Origin: Carnegiea gigantea
Lineage: Eukaryota; Streptophyta; Magnoliopsida; Caryophyllales; Cactaceae
Direction of reading: 5' to 3'
Assembly (NCBI GenBank): GCA_029747015.1
Contig: JAKOGI010001198.1
Location: 197,501 to 261,500 of the forward strand
Length of the DNA stretch: 64,000 nt
Shown one piece after another: positions 59,440 through 64,000 of the stretch. The translations under genes and the position numbers were made by a program. The first letter of the stretch is position 1. The number at the start of each line of letters is the position of its first letter. Below the pieces are notes generated by a model, which saw only the letters and a program-made list of their open reading frames with translations, did not search any database and was not told the origin of the DNA.

Positions 59440-62400
59440 CTTAGTCAAGTGCTACTACGCATCATTGTAATAATAGTGGAGGTAAAGGGCCTAATAATGG
59501 CAACCATTATAACAACCATCGAGGCAGACGTAATCAAGGGGGTGGCTCTCGATAGAATAATGCTAACACATCCTTTAAGTCGCAATCACCTACTAGGAGT
59601 ATGCCTGCAAAACCTGCTTATGGTAACAATTCGTCTGAAGGGATTTTAGGTTCCCACCCTAGTGTTGTGTGTCAAATTTGCTTTACTCCTGTACATACAG
59701 CTACAGTTGCCCCAATAACTACCTCCCCTAATAATACTTTGCTTCTATTCCAACTTTTGCTACTTTTAATGATGTTAACGTCAACGAATCATTCTGGTAT
59801 CCTGATTTGGCGGCCACTTACCACATGACCCCTTCTGAAGGTAATTTACTCAGTGAATCCTCTCATCATAGCACTGAATGCATTTAGGTTGGCAATGGTA
59901 TCCTTCTCCCAATTAAAACCATTGTCTCGTTGGCTATTCCCACTAACACTCGGCCTCTTTCCCTTAGAAAAGTTTTTCATGTTCTTTTCTTAAAACACAA
60001 TTTAATTTCTGTTTGTTAATTACGTTAGGATAGTAATTGTTCTACCATGTTTAATGAATCTTTTGTTTGTGTCAAGGATAAAACCTGGGGTGGGATTATG
60101 CTTCGGGCCTCGTCTAGTGGGAACATCTATCCAGTTCATGTCCTGTCTTTAGCGTCTATGCCCACCTTAGCTACATCTGTTGATTTGGTTTTATTTGGCA
60201 TCGTCGTCTTGGTCACTATGCTGCACAGACTTTATCTAGTCTTAGGAATTCTAATTTAATTTCTGTTCCAAATAAGTTTCAGGATACTTGTATTTCTCGT
60301 TGGCTTGTAAAATCTCATTGATTGTCATTCTAAACTGCTGCACATTGTTATAATGCACCTTTATATCTTATTCATTATGATCTTTAGCAATCTCCTGTGT
60401 TGTCTTATGTTAGTTATTGGTATTATATATGCTTTGTGGATGATTTCTCTCGATATGCTTGGCTTTATCCATTAAAGTGGAAATCTAAGGCTTTCACTAT
60501 TTTCTATCACTTTTAGAATTGAGCCGAAAACCTCTTCAATACCAAAATTAAAATGTTCAAAAGTGATGGGGGTCATGAGTTTGATAATAGCACTTTTGGG
60601 GCTCACTTTCTTAAGCATGGTACTTATTTGAGAAAATCTTATCCTGACACTCAAGCTCAAAATTGTGTAGTTGAGCCTAAGCATCGTTACATACTTGAAA
60701 TGGTGCTTGCTATGCTTTTTGAGGCAAAATTACCTGCCAGTTTCTAGGTTGATGCTGCTTATGCTACAACCTTCACAATCAATCATCTTCCTTCTTCTGT
60801 TTTAAACGTTTTAATTCCTTTTGAAAAATTATTTCAAAAGGCTCCTGGCTATAATTTTATGAACACTTTTGGCTGCGCATGTTTTCCTAATTTTTCAGCC
60901 ACGTCTGCCAATACGTTAGCACCTAGGTCTGTTCTTTGCATATTTTTAGGATACGCCCCCATTAAAAAGATACAAATGCTTAGATCTTGTCATGGGGCAC
61001 TTTTATGTAACTCGACATGCTTTTCATGAAGACAGTTTTCCGTATCTTGATTATATTGCACGTTCTGAATCTAGCATTGTCCGTGCTACCTTTATGTCTC
61101 TTGAGTGTTTCGCTATGTTGCCTACACCCAGTGTGACCATCCCTTCCTCCTTGCATCAATTGTCGACAGGGCCTAGACCCTAGCATTCTGTTTCCTCTCC
61201 GTCGATCCTTGATACAAAATACAATCCTCTTAGTCTGCCTGTATCAATATACACCTCTGGGCATCGGTCCAATGCTTTACCGCCTGATGAGCGAGTCATC
61301 TCCTCATTCTTCCCTTGTGCCTCAGCCTGTTTCTACTACCCCATTCGATAGCCCAACATAAATTGGCCCGCATGCCCAGATCACCTTTCCTTCTACCGAG
61401 TCTTAACCCATTTCTCCTGAACCCAGCCCATCTGTGTCCGCCTCTGTTGCTGGTCCTATTTCTCAGTCCATCAATGCTCACCCCATGCAAACTAGGTCCA
61501 AAAATGGCATCCACAAGCCCAAATCTATTATGTCCCTTAACATCGACATTTATGAGCCTCAAGCCCACTTCTTTTAAATGAGCACTTCACGATCCTAAGT
61601 GGAGAGACACCATGGCCGAGGAGCTTCATGCTTTACTTGCCAATGACATTTGGGAGTTGGTGCCATCACACCTTGGGTAAAATTTAGTAGGTTGTAAGTG
61701 TGTTTATTGAGTTAAATTTAATTCTGATGGGTAAGTGGAATAGTACAAGGCACGGTTGGTTGCTTTTGACAATCACCAACATGCTCACATTGGTTGTCAA
61801 ACCCCTCACTATTGTCTTATTTTGTCTCTTGCACTCACTCATAATTAGTCTATTCAACAACTGGATGTCAAAAATGCCTTCCTTTATGGCATTTTGACAG
61901 AGGAAGTTTACATGAAACAACCTCATGGGTTTATGCATCCTGATTATCCGCATCATGTTTGTAAGCTTAAAAACGCTAATGGACTCAAACAGGCTCCCTG
62001 TGCTTGGTTTCATAAATTCAGTAGCTTTTTTTTTCTCATGGTGTTGTATGCAGCTAAGCCAACACTTTTATGGTTGTTTATAGCCAGGGAGCTACCATTA
62101 TGATTTTTCTTCTCTATGTTAACAATATTATACTTATTGGTAGTTCCTCTTCTATCCTTCATAATTTCATTTCTCTTCTTTCCCATCAGTTCGCTATGAA
62201 GCACTTAGGTTTATTATTTCTTAAGGGTTCAGGTGGTGTGAAATTCTTAGGGCATGTTTTTAACCTGATAGAAATATGTTCATGACCTCATTAGTAAGTT
62301 TAATATGCATACTGCTAAGCCTGTTCGCACCCCTTCCGTTTCTCGAACTTCTTTGACTCTTATAGATTGAGAGTTACTTGTTGATCCCTCTAATGGTAGG

Positions 62401-63000
62401 TGCATGACAATATTTGACTATGACTAGACCTGACATTGCCTTCGCAGTTCATGTTGTTTCCCAATTTATGCATGCTCCCCATACCACTCACCTCCTTATT
62501 GTTAAATGTATTTTCAGGTACTTGTAGGGTATGTTAGACTATGGGCTTTAGCTTCAGCTTGCTGCTTCACTCTCCATCATTGTTGCCTACTTTGATGCTG
62601 ATTGCATTGGTTGCAAGGATTTTTGCTGTTCTGTTACAGCTTATGCAGTGTTTTTTGGTCCTAATATTATTTTTTAGCGCTCCAAGAAGCAACCTATAGT
62701 TTCCAAGTCTTCTACTGAAGCTAACTATTGAGCTGTGGCCTACACTGTAGCAGAAACCATTTGGATTTGGAAGCTTTTATGTGATCTTGGTATTCATGTC
62801 CCAGGGCCTACCTAGGTGTACTGTGATAATGCTAGTACTTCCTATATGGTTGTTAATCTAGTTCAACACGAATGCAACAAACACATCGCTGTTGATCCCC
62901 ATTTTGTTCGCAAATGTGTTGCTCATGGAGACCTCATGGTTTGCTACATTCTTACTAGGTTTCTATTAGCAGACATACTAAGGGGTTGTCTTCTAAATTG
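59440..63000 (+). pseudogene. Copia pol region, broken (protease to RNase H)
   Basis: Readable pieces, in order: a knuckle-like CQICFTPVHTA near 59670; a protease-site block FWYPDLAATYHMTPS near 59795, with the catalytic DSGA changed; integrase block KSDGGHEFDNSTFGAHFLKH at 60559; RT block [20 protein letters not shown] at 61900; RT active site altered to YVNN (LLYVNNIILIGSSS, near 62115-62155) where YVDD is expected; RNase H block SKSSTEANY.AVAYTVAE near 62705; and YCDNASTSY at 62819. Many codons read TAG or TGA where Gln, Trp or Arg is expected. Inactive. Confidence 0.88.
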
Positions 63001-63055
63001 TTTGAATATTCAGGGTCAATCTGTCTGTGCACCCACCTTGAATAGATTAAATGGG

Positions 63056-63171
63056 CGTAATAGAGTACATGGGACAATATATATAACTTTTGTACTTTGT
63101 AATTACCCTGATTAATAAAAACACAGTGCCATGGTAACCTAGTTGGGTAGAGCCTTAGAATTATCATCACA
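63056..63171 (+). repeat. 3' LTR of the copia element (116 bp)
   Basis: CGTAATAGAGTACATGGGAC to TTATCATCACA. The first base has changed from T to C relative to the 5' LTR. The shared core includes TACCCTGATTAATA, TTGGGTAGAGCCT and ATCACA. The divergence between the LTRs indicates an old insertion. Confidence 0.85.
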
Positions 63172-64000
63172 CCATGTATCACAAAAATAAGGAGATTCAA
63201 CAAGTTTGACTCATCAAATCCCATTATGCAATAAAATAAGCCCCGCCTTTTCAAAGTTGTAGCATCCACCCTTGTAACATCCAAATTTCTAGTTTTATTG
63301 TCCTTTTTTCCTGATTTTTAATAAGCCAATAGGCTAAGCTTGAACTATAATAAAAGATTAACCCTGAACAAAAATATCACAACTCATGAACAATAAACAA
63401 CCTAGACAACTAGCTAAGCATTGCCATCTCTCAAAGCTAATTATTGATCACTAGCCATTCACCAACTCCTGATTAACCTCCACCACATGTTTAGCCTCCT
63501 ACCTGTTTGAGCATATAGGAATAATGGCGTCTATTGAGTTATTAATTGGTGATATATATGAGTACAGTCGTGGCTGCTATACCAATATTAATTAATGCAA
63601 ATTGGACATAAAAAGGTAATTTACAAGAATAGTCAAGTTATTTTCATCAATTAATTCTAGATATTAAGTACAAACCATATCAAATTCATCTTTTCAATTA
63701 TAGGTTTTTTATGGAAAGGATAATGATTTTGTTAATGCAACGCAAAAAGTACACTTACAATGAACATTATACATGAATAATTATATATATCTATAACATT
63801 GAGATGAAATTCAACTTTCATATAACCAATACAAATCTTACTAATATTATGCTTCACTACCATAACAATCTTCTCATGTGTTAATACTCTTTAATGAGTT
63901 TCTATCTTTACTGTTAATAGAGGGACTCATAATATGTGGTATAGCAATTGAAAATCGATATCATTTAAGATGCACATATACTAACACGATGACAAAGATA
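63172..64000. other. Right edge of the window, no gene recognised
   Basis: AT-rich. TGTAACATCC at about 63275 resembles the start of a gypsy-type LTR, but its other end would lie outside the window. Nothing else recognised. Confidence 0.45.

Larger units (their letters stand above)
58197..63171 (+). mobile_element. Degenerate Ty1-copia LTR retrotransposon, ~5 kb
   Basis: Short LTRs flank a gag-pol in copia order: gag (UBN2-type), degenerate zinc knuckle (CQICFTPVHTA), protease, integrase, reverse transcriptase, RNase H. Flanking bases give no clear 5-bp duplication. The internal sequence is riddled with stops and frameshifts, so it is inactive. The short LTRs suggest one of the small-LTR copia lineages; the lineage was not resolved. 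Confidence 0.92.

Noticed and set aside
63275..64000. Start of a second gypsy-like LTR (TGTAACATCC)
   Set aside because: Only one possible terminus is visible and the other end would lie outside the window, so no element can be claimed.

Overview
This is a stretch of nuclear DNA from a flowering plant, probably a eudicot. It is AT-rich, its genes have many GT-AG introns, and the intergenic space is filled with plant transposon families (CACTA/En-Spm, Ty1-copia, Helitron, PIF/Harbinger-like, hAT-like). The species cannot be named from the sequence. Spliced models were built by hand from conserved protein motifs, phase-compatible exon joins and GT-AG (one GC-AG) borders.

Four host genes are supported. 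(1) 14942-20204, plus: a seven-exon CCCH zinc-finger protein with five C-x8-C-x5-C-x3-H fingers (456 aa), of the plant ZFN type. (2) 24238-24745, plus: a two-exon, 128-aa secreted cysteine-rich protein with 12 cysteines in its last 50 residues. (3) 26853-31205, minus: a thirteen-exon DUF707-family type II membrane protein (356 aa) with a 15-nt first coding exon and an apparent GC-AG intron. (4) 38351-40815, minus: a four-exon GH28 polygalacturonase (398 aa) with all catalytic residues. These look like ordinary single genes, not a pathway cluster.

The left 14 kb has no intact gene. It holds two apparently nested, oppositely oriented Helitron-like elements (4669-9218 containing 5605-8655). To their right is a decayed minus-strand gene with five copies of a roughly 168-bp protein-coding repeat (about 12690-13650), cut by a 2.35-kb solo LTR with a perfect 5-bp target duplication (10339-12687).

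Between genes lie small elements. There is a hAT-like element with an 8-bp duplication (21842-22477) and three members of a PIF-like MITE family sharing GTTCTTTTCG-type ends; one of these sits in intron 1 of the DUF707 gene. A larger PIF-like element is at 35564-36862. Two foldback elements (32020-32670 and 42466-43426) share an internal repeat, and a lone Stowaway-like end is at about 33806.

The right third is transposon. An 11.3-kb CACTA element (43655-54992) has both ends, a TnpD-type transposase broken by one frameshift and at least two stops, and a second, apparently open TnpA-like gene. A four-copy 79-bp minisatellite abuts its 3' end. A 5-kb decayed Ty1-copia element with 115-bp LTRs occupies 58197-63171. 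No CRISPR array, rRNA or convincing tRNA was seen. No clearly new biological system is evident; the least explained item is the interrupted repeat-coding pseudogene.
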